Shown here: in pieces, positions 1 to 6,514 of the stretch
How positions within the stretch are numbered: the first letter of the stretch is position 1
Layout: each line of letters opens with the position of its first letter
NCBI GenBank assembly: GCA_017577565.1
Contig: PKRH01000028.1
Span: 1-30,897, forward strand
DNA from: Thermoanaerobacterales bacterium
GTDB lineage: Bacteria > Actinomycetota > Acidimicrobiia > Acidimicrobiales > JACDCH01
DNA: 30,897 nt
Direction of reading: 5' to 3'
Position numbers and translations under genes: made by a program
Notes under the pieces: model-generated
What the model was told of the DNA's origin: nothing
Database searches by the model: none
Seen by the model: the letters and a program-made list of their open reading frames with translations, nothing else

Positions 1-265
1 TAAAGAGAACCGCGGGCCCCCCCCGCCGTGCGGGCGGGGGGTGGCGCCGGGCGGCCGGGTTTGGACCCCGCCCGGTCGCTGGGGGGGCCCTCCGGCGGGC
101 TGTGGGGACCGCGGCGGAGGCCCTCCCGGCGCCCTTGCGGCCCGGGGGGGGGGCGGGGGCGGGTCGTCGACCTGGGGCCCCGCCAGCCGGCCGACGAGGT
201 CGCGAGCTAGCTCCCCGAGCCGCGATCCGCTCGCCCGCCCCGGCGGTCGGGCGGTCCTCGTGACG
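1..265. other. Gene-free window start with low-quality appearance
   Basis: No open frame here resembles a known protein on either strand. The first 180 bases contain several runs of six to ten G or C residues, unlike the rest of the window. A + frame ending at 210 and a minus frame near 150-240 have amino-acid compositions that could be fragments of a gene, but neither can be identified. I read this as a contig end with damaged base calls. Confidence 0.5.
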
Positions 266-280
266 TCCCGACAATCGGGA
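266..280. promoter_or_regulatory. Inverted repeat upstream of NDH-2 gene
   Basis: TCCCGA-CAA-TCGGGA is a perfect 6-bp inverted repeat. It lies about 23 bp upstream of the likely -10 box of the NDH-2 gene, so it overlaps or abuts the -35 region. It may be a second regulator site; no family is assigned. Confidence 0.35.
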
Positions 281-302
281 GCGCGGCGTGGCCGTCCGCC
301 GG

Positions 303-329
303 TAGCCTGTTCGTGAATCTGTTCACGAG
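303..329 (+). promoter_or_regulatory. Rex-like operator and -10 box of the NDH-2 gene
   Basis: A TAGCCT hexamer at 303-308 is a plausible -10 box. Immediately downstream, CGTGAA-TCTG-TTCACG (312-327) is an inverted repeat matching the GTGAA-N-TTCAC core of Rex operators (Streptomyces type TGTGAACGCGTTCACA) with the correct 16-bp length. Rex senses the NADH/NAD+ ratio and represses NADH dehydrogenase genes in several Gram-positive bacteria, so the downstream gene fits. The site overlaps the expected transcription start, a repressor position. The outermost bases (C/G instead of T/A) differ from consensus. Confidence 0.6.
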
Positions 330-346
330 CTTCGGCGGGAGGTGCC

Positions 347-1624
347 ATGGGCGTCCGCCCCCACGTCGTCATCGTCGGCGCCGGCTTCGGCGGCCTCGCC
401 GCCGCCCGCAACCTCGCCGACGTGCCGGTCGAGGTCACGCTCATCGACCGGCACAACTTCACGACCTTCCAGCCGCTCCTCTACCAGGTCGCCACCGCGG
501 GCCTGAACGCCGCCGACGTCGCCCACCCGATCCGGGGGCTGTTCCACGCGCAGCGCAACCTGCGGGTGCGGCGCGGCGAGGTCGTCGGCGTCGACTGGGA
601 CCGCCGCGTCGTCCTGCTCGACGACGAGAGCGACGGCGAGGAGCCCTTCGACCACCTGGTCCTCGCCCTCGGTGCCGTCGCGACCTGGTTCGACGTGCCG
701 GGGGCGGCCGAGCACGCCACCCCGCTCTACACGCTCCAGGACGCCGTCCGGGTGCGCAACCACGTGCTCGAGCGGTTCGAGGCCGCCGACGCCGACCCCG
801 AGCTCATCGACCGCGGCGAGCTGAACTTCGTCGTGGTCGGCGGCGGGCCCACCGGCGTCGAGATGGCCGGTGCCCTGGCCGAGCTGTTCGCGGTCGTCCT
901 CCGGCGCGACTACCCGACGCTGCCGGTCGGGCGGGCCCGGGTCGTGCTCGTCGAGGCGCTCGACTCGCTCCTCGGGCCGTTCCACGAGAGCTCCCAGCGG
1001 GCGGCGCTCGACCGGCTGCGGGCCAGCCAGGTCGAGGTGCGGTTGGGCGAGGCGGTGGCCGAGGTGACCGCCGACCACGTGCGGTTCGCGTCGGGCGAGG
1101 TGCTGCCCACCCGCACGGTCATCTGGGCGGCCGGCGTGCGGGCCAACCCGCTGGCCGAGAAGCTCGGTCTGCCCACCACCCGGGGCGGGCGCATCGAGGT
1201 CGCCGACGACCTCGGCGTGCCGGGCTTCGAGGGCGTGTGGGCGGTGGGGGACGTGGCCGCCGCCCGCGACCGGGGCGGCGAGCGACCGCTGCCCCAGCTG
1301 GCGCCGGTGGCGATGCAGTCGGGGGCGCACGTCGCCCGCCAGATCGGCCGCCTGCTCGAGGGGCGGTCGACCGTGCCCTTCCGCTTCCGGGACAGGGGCA
1401 CCATGGCGACGATCGGCCGGCGGGCGGCGGTGGCCGAGCTGCCGGGCGGCGTCCGCCTGCGGGGCACCGTCGCCTGGCTGGCCTGGCTCGCCCTGCACCT
1501 GCTCTACCTGGCCGGGCTGCGGAACCGGCTGTCGGTGCTGTTGAACTGGGCCTGGTCCTACCTCCGCTGGGACCGGGGGCCGCGCATCATCCTGCAGCCG
1601 TCGCCCGGGCCCGACGGCGGCTGA
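347..1624 (+). CDS. ndh: Type II NADH dehydrogenase (NAD(P)/FAD-dependent oxidoreductase)
   Basis: This 425-aa flavoprotein most likely transfers electrons from NADH to quinone at the inner face of the membrane without pumping protons. The FAD-binding Rossmann motif GAGFGG is at residues 11-16, the NDH-2-typical QPLLYQVATAG at 42-52, the second (NADH) dinucleotide motif VVGGGPTGVE at 163-172, and the FAD-contacting AVGD at 299-302. The C-terminal part (about 370-410) is hydrophobic with aromatic and basic residues, as in the NDH-2 membrane anchor. The length is normal for the family. The ATG is preceded by GGGAGG at good spacing. A Rex-like palindrome sits in the leader, pointing to control by the NADH/NAD+ ratio. 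The gene stands alone and faces the peroxiredoxin gene. Confidence 0.9.
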   Translation: MGVRPHVVIVGAGFGGLAAARNLADVPVEVTLIDRHNFTTFQPLLYQVATAGLNAADVAHPIRGLFHAQRNLRVRRGEVVGVDWDRRVVLLDDESDGEEPFDHLVLALGAVATWFDVPGAAEHATPLYTLQDAVRVRNHVLERFEAADADPELIDRGELNFVVVGGGPTGVEMAGALAELFAVVLRRDYPTLPVGRARVVLVEALDSLLGPFHESSQRAALDRLRASQVEVRLGEAVAEVTADHVRFASGEVLPTRTVIWAAGVRANPLAEKLGLPTTRGGRIEVADDLGVPGFEGVWAVGDVAAARDRGGERPLPQLAPVAMQSGAHVARQIGRLLEGRSTVPFRFRDRGTMATIGRRAAVAELPGGVRLRGTVAWLAWLALHLLYLAGLRNRLSVLLNWAWSYLRWDRGPRIILQPSPGPDGG

Positions 1625-1640
1625 GCCCGCCGGGCGCGCC

Positions 1641-1676
1641 GCGCCCGCCGCCCCGGTCGGCGGGGACGGCGGGCGC
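1641..1676. terminator. Hairpin between convergent NDH-2 and peroxiredoxin genes
   Basis: GCGCCCGCCG at 1641-1650 pairs perfectly with CGGCGGGCGC at 1667-1676, extended inward by CCCC/GGGG around a one-base bulge. It lies between two convergent stops and could end both transcripts. There is no T tract. Confidence 0.6.
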
Positions 1677-1705
1677 CGGCGGGATCCGTGCCTCTCGGGT
1701 TCGGG

Positions 1706-2338
1706 TCAGCTCGGCTGCTTCACCAGCCGGAGGTAGGGCTTCTTGGCGTCCCAGCCCTCGGGGAACTTCTCCTTGGCCTCCTCGTCCGACACGGCGGGGA
1801 CGATGATCACGTCCTCGCCCTGCTTCCAGTCGGCCGGGGTGGCCACCTGGTGCTTGGCGGTGAGCTGGAGCGAGTCGATGACCCGCAGGAGCTCGTCGAA
1901 GTTGCGTCCCGTCGACGCCGGGTAGGTGAGCGTCAGCTTGATCTTGTTGTCGGGGCCGATGACGAACACCGAGCGGACGGTGGTCGTCTCGCTGGCCGCC
2001 GGGTGGATCATGTCGTAGAGGGTCGACACCTTCTTGTCGGGGTCGGCGATGAGCGGGAAGTTCAGCCGTGCCCCGGTGACGTCCTCGATGTCCTGGGCCC
2101 AGCCCTCGTGGTCGGACACGCCGTCGACCGACAGCCCGATCACCTTGACGTTCCGCTTGTCGAACTCGGGCTTCAGCGCCGCGACCCGACCGAGCTCCGT
2201 GGTGCACACCGGGGTGAAGTCCTTGGGGTGCGAGAAGAGCACCGCCCAGCTGTCGCCCTTCCAGTCGTAGAAGTCGATCGTCCCCTCGGTGGTCTCGGCG
2301 GTGAAGTTCGGTGCGTCGTCGCCAAGTCGAAGTGCCAT
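1706..2338 (-). CDS. 1-Cys peroxiredoxin (Prx6-type)
   Basis: This 210-aa cytosolic thiol peroxidase should reduce hydrogen peroxide and organic hydroperoxides. The peroxidatic cysteine is Cys45 in the motif KDFTPVCTTELG (residues 39-50), with the catalytic Thr42 and Pro43. The length and long C-terminal dimerisation arm (about 150-210, with tryptophans and a PYLRLVKQP end) are those of Prx6/1-Cys enzymes rather than AhpC, and no resolving cysteine is seen. The start at 2338 is chosen because AGGAGG lies 5 nt upstream of the ATG and the family begins there; the longer frame to 2458 is a non-homologous extension. An inverted repeat CCCGAAA/TTTCGGG lies upstream at about 2417-2449. Confidence 0.92.
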   Translation of the reverse strand: MALRLGDDAPNFTAETTEGTIDFYDWKGDSWAVLFSHPKDFTPVCTTELGRVAALKPEFDKRNVKVIGLSVDGVSDHEGWAQDIEDVTGARLNFPLIADPDKKVSTLYDMIHPAASETTTVRSVFVIGPDNKIKLTLTYPASTGRNFDELLRVIDSLQLTAKHQVATPADWKQGEDVIIVPAVSDEEAKEKFPEGWDAKKPYLRLVKQPS

Positions 2339-2471
2339 GTCTGCCTCCTGGGTCGCTCGTCGTCGACGGAGAGGTGCAGGTCGAGCGACGGGACACGAGC
2401 GTAGCGACACCGGGCCCCGAAATGCGACTTGTCTTGTCGGGTTTTCGGGCCGTGGCACATGTCATGAAATT

Positions 2472-2494
2472 CCAAGCGAGATGCTTGGTATCCT
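2472..2494 (+). promoter_or_regulatory. Operator and leaderless -10 box of HbhA/phasin-like gene
   Basis: CCAAGC-GAGAT-GCTTGG (2472-2488) is a perfect 6-bp inverted repeat that ends exactly where a TATCCT -10 box (2489-2494) begins. The ATG follows 6 nt later with no Shine-Dalgarno, so the transcript is probably leaderless. A protein on this palindrome would block RNA polymerase. The XRE regulator encoded next door is the obvious candidate ligand (inference). Confidence 0.5.
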
Positions 2495-2500
2495 TAGCGC

Positions 2501-2821
2501 ATGGCGAAGAGCATCATGGACACCGTCACCCAGGTCGAGGCCAAGGTCGTCGAGGTCGTGCGCGACCTGCGCGAGCCGGTCGTCGGCTACGTGCAGAAGG
2601 GCGTGGAGCGGGTCGCCGAGCGCCTCCCCGCCGTCACCTACCCCGCGGGCCTGCCCGCCCCCGCCGAGATCGTCGACTCGCAGTACCGGTTCGTCTCCGA
2701 CCTGCTGGCCGCCGAGTACGAGCTCGTCCGGGGCGTCGCGACCGCCGTCTCCCCGCTCGTGGGCGTCACGCCCGCCCCCCGCAAGGCCGCCAAGGCCGCG
2801 AAGGGCTCCAAGGCCGCCTGA
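2501..2821 (+). CDS. Small HbhA/phasin-like protein with Lys-Ala tail
   Basis: This 106-aa soluble protein is mostly helical. Residues 5-45 form an amphipathic, possibly coiled-coil segment rich in V, E, R and K. A proline/glycine-containing middle (about 46-58) leads to a second helix (about 60-88), and the tail (about 91-106) is rich in lysine and alanine. That layout resembles actinobacterial HbhA and phasin-like proteins, whose Lys-Ala tails bind anionic polymers or DNA, but this protein is about half as long as mycobacterial HbhA. It converges on an XRE regulator resembling Rv0474, the neighbour of hbhA (Rv0475) in M. tuberculosis. No catalytic motif is visible. The exact role (adhesin, lipid-granule protein or nucleoid protein) is unknown. 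Confidence 0.7.
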   Translation: MAKSIMDTVTQVEAKVVEVVRDLREPVVGYVQKGVERVAERLPAVTYPAGLPAPAEIVDSQYRFVSDLLAAEYELVRGVATAVSPLVGVTPAPRKAAKAAKGSKAA

Positions 2822-2851
2822 CGCGGCCGGTCGCGCCGGGCCCGGGTCCCG

Positions 2852-3238
2852 TCAGCGCTTGCGCTTCGCGTCCTCGACGTAGCTGCGGTAGACGGCCAGG
2901 AGGGCGGCGCGCTGCTCGTCGGTGAGGTGGGGGTCGGCGGCGATGGCCTCCTCCACCGAGGGGACGTCCTCCTTCGGCGGTGGGTCGACCAGCCCCGCCT
3001 GCGCCATGAGCGCGTCGACGGACATGTTCAGGGCGTGGGCGATGGCCCGCAGCACCCGCACCGACGGCTCGTGCAGGCCCCGCTCGATCTGGGACAGGTA
3101 GGGGTTCGACACGTTGGTCCGGGCCGCGAGCTCGCGCAGCGACATCTCGGCCGCCGTGCGCCGCTCGCGGATCACCCGGCCCAGGCGCTGCAGGTGCGCC
3201 CGGCCGACGTCGCGAGCGCTCGGGCCCGCCTCCCCCAT
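2852..3238 (-). CDS. XRE-family transcriptional regulator, Rv0474-like
   Basis: This 128-aa protein has an N-terminal helix-turn-helix domain (about residues 17-82) with the recognition segment VSNPYLSQIERG at 43-54, a signature shared with the Rv0474-type regulators next to hbhA in mycobacteria. The C-terminal part is short, acidic then basic, and may dimerise. The ATG overlaps the stop of the upstream CDF transporter gene by one base (TGATG), so the two are probably translationally coupled. It converges on the HbhA/phasin-like gene, and the palindrome at 2472-2488 is a plausible operator. The ligand is unknown. Confidence 0.85.
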   Translation of the reverse strand: MGEAGPSARDVGRAHLQRLGRVIRERRTAAEMSLRELAARTNVSNPYLSQIERGLHEPSVRVLRAIAHALNMSVDALMAQAGLVDPPPKEDVPSVEEAIAADPHLTDEQRAALLAVYRSYVEDAKRKR

Positions 3239-4272
3239 CAGCCGGGGGACGGCGCGGCCCGGTCCTCGGCGCCGTCGGGCTCGGTCGCGGGTTCGCGGGT
3301 GTCGGGCGCGGCGGCCTCGGACGCCAGGTGGGCGGGGGAGTCGGGGCCCGGCGACGGCGTCCGGAAGATGTCCGGCTCGATGTAGATCATGCGGGCCGCC
3401 GGCACGGCGCGCCGCACGCCGTCCTCGACCCGGTTCACCGCCTCGGCCGCCTCGGCGACGGTCAGGTCGGGCACGAGCTCGACCTTGGCGCCCACCAGCA
3501 GCTCGTCGGGGCCGATGTGCTGGGTCCGCATGTGGATGATGCGGCGCACGCTGGGCTCGACCTCGATGGCGGCGACGATCCTCTCCTGGTCGGCCGGCGA
3601 GGCCGACTCGCCGATCAGCAGGCCCTTCATCTCGACGCCCAGGACGAGGGCGACGGCGACGAGCAGCACGCCGATGACGAGCGTGCCGATCGCGTCCCAG
3701 ACGGGGTCGCCGGTGGCCGACGAGACCACCACCGCGGCGAGGGCCAGGGCGAGGCCGATCCCGGCCGCCAGGTCCTCGAGCAGGACGACCGGCAGCTCGG
3801 CGCTCTTGGAGTGGCGGATGAAGGCCCACCAGCTCGACTGCTTGTCGCGCACCTCGTCGGCCTCCCTGACCGCCGTGCGCAGCGAGAGGCCCTCGAGCAC
3901 GAGACCGACCACGAGGATGGCGATGGCGACGCCGGTCGAGGAGAGCTCGTGGGGGTGCCGGAGCTTCTCGATGCCCTCGTAGACGGCGAACATGCCGCCG
4001 ACGCTGAAGAGGATGATCGCCACGACGAAGGCCCAGAAGTACCGCTCGCGCCCGAAGCCGAAGGGGTGCTCGGGCGTGGGCGCCCGGCGGGCGCGGCGGC
4101 CGCCGAGGAGCAGCAGCGCCTGGTTGCCCGAGTCGGCGACCGAGTGGACGCTCTCCGCCAGCATCGACCCCGACCGCGTGACGAGGAAGCCGACGAACTT
4201 GGCGACGGCGATGCCCAGGTTGGCGAGCAGGGCGGCGACGACCGCCCTGGTCCCGTGTCCAGCTCCGGCCAT
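3238..4272 (-). CDS. CDF-family cation transporter
   Basis: This 344-aa inner-membrane protein has the cation diffusion facilitator fold: about six transmembrane segments in residues 8-210, then a cytoplasmic ferredoxin-like domain (about 215-300) that binds metal and dimerises. TM2 carries the HxxxD metal ligands in SVHSVADSGNQ. The TM5 equivalent reads LLEDLAAGIG, as in the SLC30A9-like branch. The loop HPFGFGRERYFWA is characteristic of this subgroup. An acidic, proline-rich tail of about 45 residues follows. The likely role is export of Zn2+, Fe2+ or Mn2+; the metal cannot be decided from sequence. The ATG is supported by a TAGCGT box 7 nt upstream (leaderless); a GTG three codons earlier is possible. 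Its stop overlaps the XRE gene start. Confidence 0.88.
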   Translation of the reverse strand: MAGAGHGTRAVVAALLANLGIAVAKFVGFLVTRSGSMLAESVHSVADSGNQALLLLGGRRARRAPTPEHPFGFGRERYFWAFVVAIILFSVGGMFAVYEGIEKLRHPHELSSTGVAIAILVVGLVLEGLSLRTAVREADEVRDKQSSWWAFIRHSKSAELPVVLLEDLAAGIGLALALAAVVVSSATGDPVWDAIGTLVIGVLLVAVALVLGVEMKGLLIGESASPADQERIVAAIEVEPSVRRIIHMRTQHIGPDELLVGAKVELVPDLTVAEAAEAVNRVEDGVRRAVPAARMIYIEPDIFRTPSPGPDSPAHLASEAAAPDTREPATEPDGAEDRAAPSPG

Positions 4273-4279
4273 GGTGGTC

Positions 4280-4285
4280 ACGCTA
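4280..4285 (-). promoter_or_regulatory. Leaderless -10 box of the CDF gene
   Basis: TAGCGT on the minus strand ends 7 nt before the ATG and there is no good ribosome site. This fits the TAnnnT pattern seen before other genes here. Confidence 0.45.
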
Positions 4286-4440
4286 CTGCTCGCCGGGGGT
4301 GGCGGTGAGGCCGCGCGCCGGCGGTCGCCGGCCCCGATCCGGCGTCCCCGAGCCCCGCATCGCCACCTGGGGACGACGGAAGCGGGCCGCGCCGAGCACG
4401 TCGCCGTGCGATCGCAACCCGCGTCCCGGCCGCCACACCT

Positions 4441-4526
4441 TGTGGGTGTCCTGTGACCACCCTGTGTGAAACTGTGGTCAACCTGGGGATGACCGGGGAA
4501 AGTCTGGGGATTGCCCTGGGGATTGC
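4441..4526 (+). repeat. Eight-unit helically phased repeat array
   Basis: Degenerate units of the form TGkGGrtnnC begin at 4441, 4452, 4463, 4473, 4484, 4494, 4505 and 4517, so the spacing is 10-12 bp, close to one DNA turn. The last two units are identical (CTGGGGATTGC at 4504-4514 and 4516-4526). The unit starting at 4473 (TGTGGTCAA) is one base from the actinobacterial DnaA box TGTGGACAA; the others are weaker. The array ends 10 bp before the -35 hexamer of the next promoter. It is either a cooperative binding platform for an activator or an origin-like DnaA-box cluster. No dnaA, dnaN or rpmH is in the window. Confidence 0.6.
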
Positions 4527-4536
4527 GAGATAGCCC

Positions 4537-4565
4537 TTGACCTGCGGTTTCGCGCTCCGCATCAT
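4537..4565 (+). promoter_or_regulatory. Sigma-70-type promoter for the candidate ncRNA
   Basis: TTGACC (4537-4542) and CATCAT (4560-4565) are separated by exactly 17 bp. This is the most canonical -35/-10 pair I found in this GC-rich window. The predicted start is about 4572. No protein gene follows on this strand before the terminator at 4806-4855. Confidence 0.6.
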
Positions 4566-4571
4566 CGACTC

Positions 4572-4856
4572 GACCACCACGGCAAGGCTGCCGAAGACAC
4601 GAACGACAAGGGTCCCGTCCCGCACACAGGACCAAGGGGGCGCAAGTCCGGGGGAGAGGCAGACAGCTCGGCGGAGCAGTCGAGGCGGTGACGACACCAC
4701 CGCCGCCGACGCTCCGGATCACCGCGAGGCTCGGGAGCTTCGGGTGATCGGCACTGTCGTCGGGGGCGCCACCGGCGACGTGCCCAGAGCGTCAGCCACA
4801 CTGGGAGGCCCCGAGCGACGGAGCGGCATCGACCGGTCCAACGCTCGGGGCCTTTC
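4572..4856 (+). ncRNA. Candidate structured non-coding RNA, about 285 nt
   Basis: The transcript is bounded by a promoter and an intrinsic terminator. Stems that can be read directly are CGGC/GCCG (4580-4593), GGTCC/GGACC (4611-4633), GGCGGT/ACCGCC (4684-4704), GATCACC/GGTGATC (4717-4749, with an inner AGGCT/AGCTT stem), GTCGTCGG/CCGGCGAC (4756-4779, one G-U), CCCAG/CTGGG (4783-4805), then the terminator. Frames through it look like random GC-rich sequence, and no gene follows on the + strand, so it is not a leader riboswitch. I see no tmRNA ends or tag, no RNase P core motifs, no SRP RNA tetraloop signature and no hexa-C loops of 6C/Ms1-type RNA, though a divergent 6S-like or Ms1-like RNA cannot be excluded. 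The family is unknown. Confidence 0.55.
4806..4855 (+). terminator. Intrinsic terminator of the candidate ncRNA
   Basis: AGGCCCCGAGCG (4806-4817) and CGCTCGGGGCCT (4842-4853) form a perfect 12-bp stem around a 24-nt loop, followed by TTTCGCTCT. The T run is on the + side only, so termination is of + strand transcripts. Confidence 0.7.
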
Positions 4857-5002
4857 GCTCTCCCCGTGCTCCGTGTCCGGGTGGGCGGCAGGAGAGCTAC
4901 CCGACCCCGCCGGGGGCCGGCACCGCCGGGCGGCCGGCGGCGGCCAGCGCCACGGCCGCACCGGCCGTGACCCACACGGCCGCCCGCGCCCCGTCCAGCC
5001 CG
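4857..5002. other. Gene-free spacer after the candidate ncRNA
   Basis: Nothing convincing is seen. A minus-strand frame just past the M20 stop reads like a short hydrophobic C-terminus (Ala/Val-rich, about 30 codons) but has no start or upstream homology. GC-rich inverted repeats here may help to end the M20 transcript. Confidence 0.4.
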
Positions 5003-6514
5003 TCAGCGCCGGGCGTGGGCGTCGAGGAGGTGGGCGACCGCGGTGGTGACCCGGCGGGCGGTCGGCAGGTGCAGGAACTCGTTGGGCCCGTGGGCGTTCG
5101 AGTTGGGCCCCAGCACGCCGGTGATGACGAACTGGGCCTCGGGGAACCGCTTGCCGAGCATGCCCATGAACGGGATCGTGCCGCCCTCGCCCAGGGCCCG
5201 GGGCGGCTGGCCGAAGGCGGCCGTCGACGCCGCCTCGATCGCCTCGGCGAGCCAGGGCTCCTCGGGCGGGGCGTGCCAGCCGGGCTCGGCGGCGCCCCGT
5301 CGGACGGTCACGTTGGCACCGTAGGGCGGGTCGTCGGTCAGCCGCTGCTCCAGCGCCTCGGCGGCGGCGACCGGGTCGGCCGTCGGCGGCACCCGCACCG
5401 AGAGCTTCACGGCCGTGCGGGGGCGCAGGACGTTGCCGGCCTCCGACGGCGGCGGCGCGCCCTCGATGCCCACGACCTCGAGGGCCGGCAGCCAGGTCCG
5501 GGCGATGAGCTGCTGCTCGGTCGTCGGGCGCTCGGGCTGCGTGCCCCCGGCGAACGGGAAGGTGGTGTGGAAATCGCCCAGCTCGGGGGCGGTGGCCGCG
5601 ATCTGGCGCAGCCGGTGGTCGGGGATGTCGACGTGCAGGGCCCGGACGAGCAGCTCGCCGGTGCGCTCGTCCTCGATGCGGCTGAGCAGCGACCGCAGGA
5701 TGCGGAAGCTCGACGGCACGATGCCGCCGGCCGAGCCCGAGTGCACGCCCTCGGTCAGGACCTCGACGTCGACGGTGAGCTCGACGAGGCCCCGCAGCGA
5801 GGTGGTGATCCACAGGTGGTCCCAGTCGCCGCACCACGAGTCGAGGGCGATGACGAGCGACGGCTCGCCGAGCCGGTCGCCGAGGGCCTCGAGGTGGGCG
5901 GGGAGGTCGGGGCTGCCCGACTCCTCGCTGGCCTCGATCAGCACGACGCAGCGGGCGTGGGCCCCGCCACCGGCCCGGACGGCCTCGAGGGCGGTGATGG
6001 CGGCGAAGGTCGAGTAGCCGTCGTCGGCGCCGCCCCGCCCGTAGAGGCGGTCGCCCTCGATGACCGGCTCCCAGGGGCCGAGGCCCTCCCGCCAGCCGGT
6101 GAACGGCGGCTGCTTGTCGAGGTGGCCGTAGAGCAGGACGGTGTCGTCGGCGGGGCCGCCCCCGGCCGGCGGGACGTCGACCAGCAGGAGCGGCGTGCGG
6201 CCCTCGAGCTCGAGCACCTCGACGGTGGCGCCCTCCAGGCCGTCGTCCGCCCGCTGCTGGCACCAGTCGCGCAGCAGCTCGGTGGCACGGGCCATGTGCC
6301 CCGCCTCGGCCCACCCGGCGTCGTAGGCGACCGACACGTTGGGGATGCGGATGTAGTCGCGCAGCACCGGGACGATGTCCTCGTCCCAGGTGCTGTCGAC
6401 GTGTGCGGCGGCGTCATCGGCGGCAAGGGTCACGCCCTGATTGAACCACCTGCGCTCCCACGCTTCGGCCACCGCCCGCCCGGCCGGGGATCGGGCGGGC
6501 CCACCGACGATCAC
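5003..6514 (-). CDS. M20-family metallopeptidase (dipeptidase-like)
   Basis: This 503-aa cytosolic zinc peptidase of the M20/M28 superfamily probably cleaves dipeptides or N-acyl amino acids. Metal and catalytic residues are visible: His131 and Asp133 in YGHLDKQPPF, the bridging Asp165 in GGADDG, Glu197-Glu198 in EASEESG, and the last ligand His in NSNAHGPNE near the C-terminus. A dimerisation domain lies between. The GTG at 6514 overlaps the stop of the upstream DUF4190 gene (GTGA), which suggests coupling. A second GTG at 6433 would remove 27 non-conserved residues and fits family lengths better. Neither has a clear ribosome site, so the start is uncertain. Confidence 0.88.
   Translation of the reverse strand: MIVGGPARSPAGRAVAEAWERRWFNQGVTLAADDAAAHVDSTWDEDIVPVLRDYIRIPNVSVAYDAGWAEAGHMARATELLRDWCQQRADDGLEGATVEVLELEGRTPLLLVDVPPAGGGPADDTVLLYGHLDKQPPFTGWREGLGPWEPVIEGDRLYGRGGADDGYSTFAAITALEAVRAGGGAHARCVVLIEASEESGSPDLPAHLEALGDRLGEPSLVIALDSWCGDWDHLWITTSLRGLVELTVDVEVLTEGVHSGSAGGIVPSSFRILRSLLSRIEDERTGELLVRALHVDIPDHRLRQIAATAPELGDFHTTFPFAGGTQPERPTTEQQLIARTWLPALEVVGIEGAPPPSEAGNVLRPRTAVKLSVRVPPTADPVAAAEALEQRLTDDPPYGANVTVRRGAAEPGWHAPPEEPWLAEAIEAASTAAFGQPPRALGEGGTIPFMGMLGKRFPEAQFVITGVLGPNSNAHGPNEFLHLPTARRVTTAVAHLLDAHARR

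Noticed and set aside
4441..4526. CRISPR array
   Set aside because: The units are about 11 bp with no spacers and no cas genes.
4572..4856. tmRNA, RNase P RNA, cobalamin or c-di-GMP riboswitch as the identity of the RNA
   Set aside because: The tmRNA ends and tag, the RNase P core ACAGAAA and GAGGAAxGUCC, and the cobalamin box are absent. A weak resemblance to the GEMM core (CGCAAgtCC) lacks the rest of the fold. No gene lies downstream for a riboswitch to control.
4857..5002. A hydrophobic C-terminus of a membrane protein on the minus strand
   Set aside because: Only about 30 Ala/Val-rich codons are open, with no start and no continuation; this is expected by chance in GC-rich DNA.
4537..5049. 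A + strand protein starting at TTG or within the candidate RNA
   Set aside because: The translation is rich in Arg, Ser and Gly with no hydrophobic or structured pattern, it crosses a strong terminator, and its start codon is the -35 box.
4719..6314. A 531-codon minus-strand frame over the M20 gene and candidate RNA
   Set aside because: It is a frame shadow of the M20 peptidase, whose metal ligands are all in the other frame.
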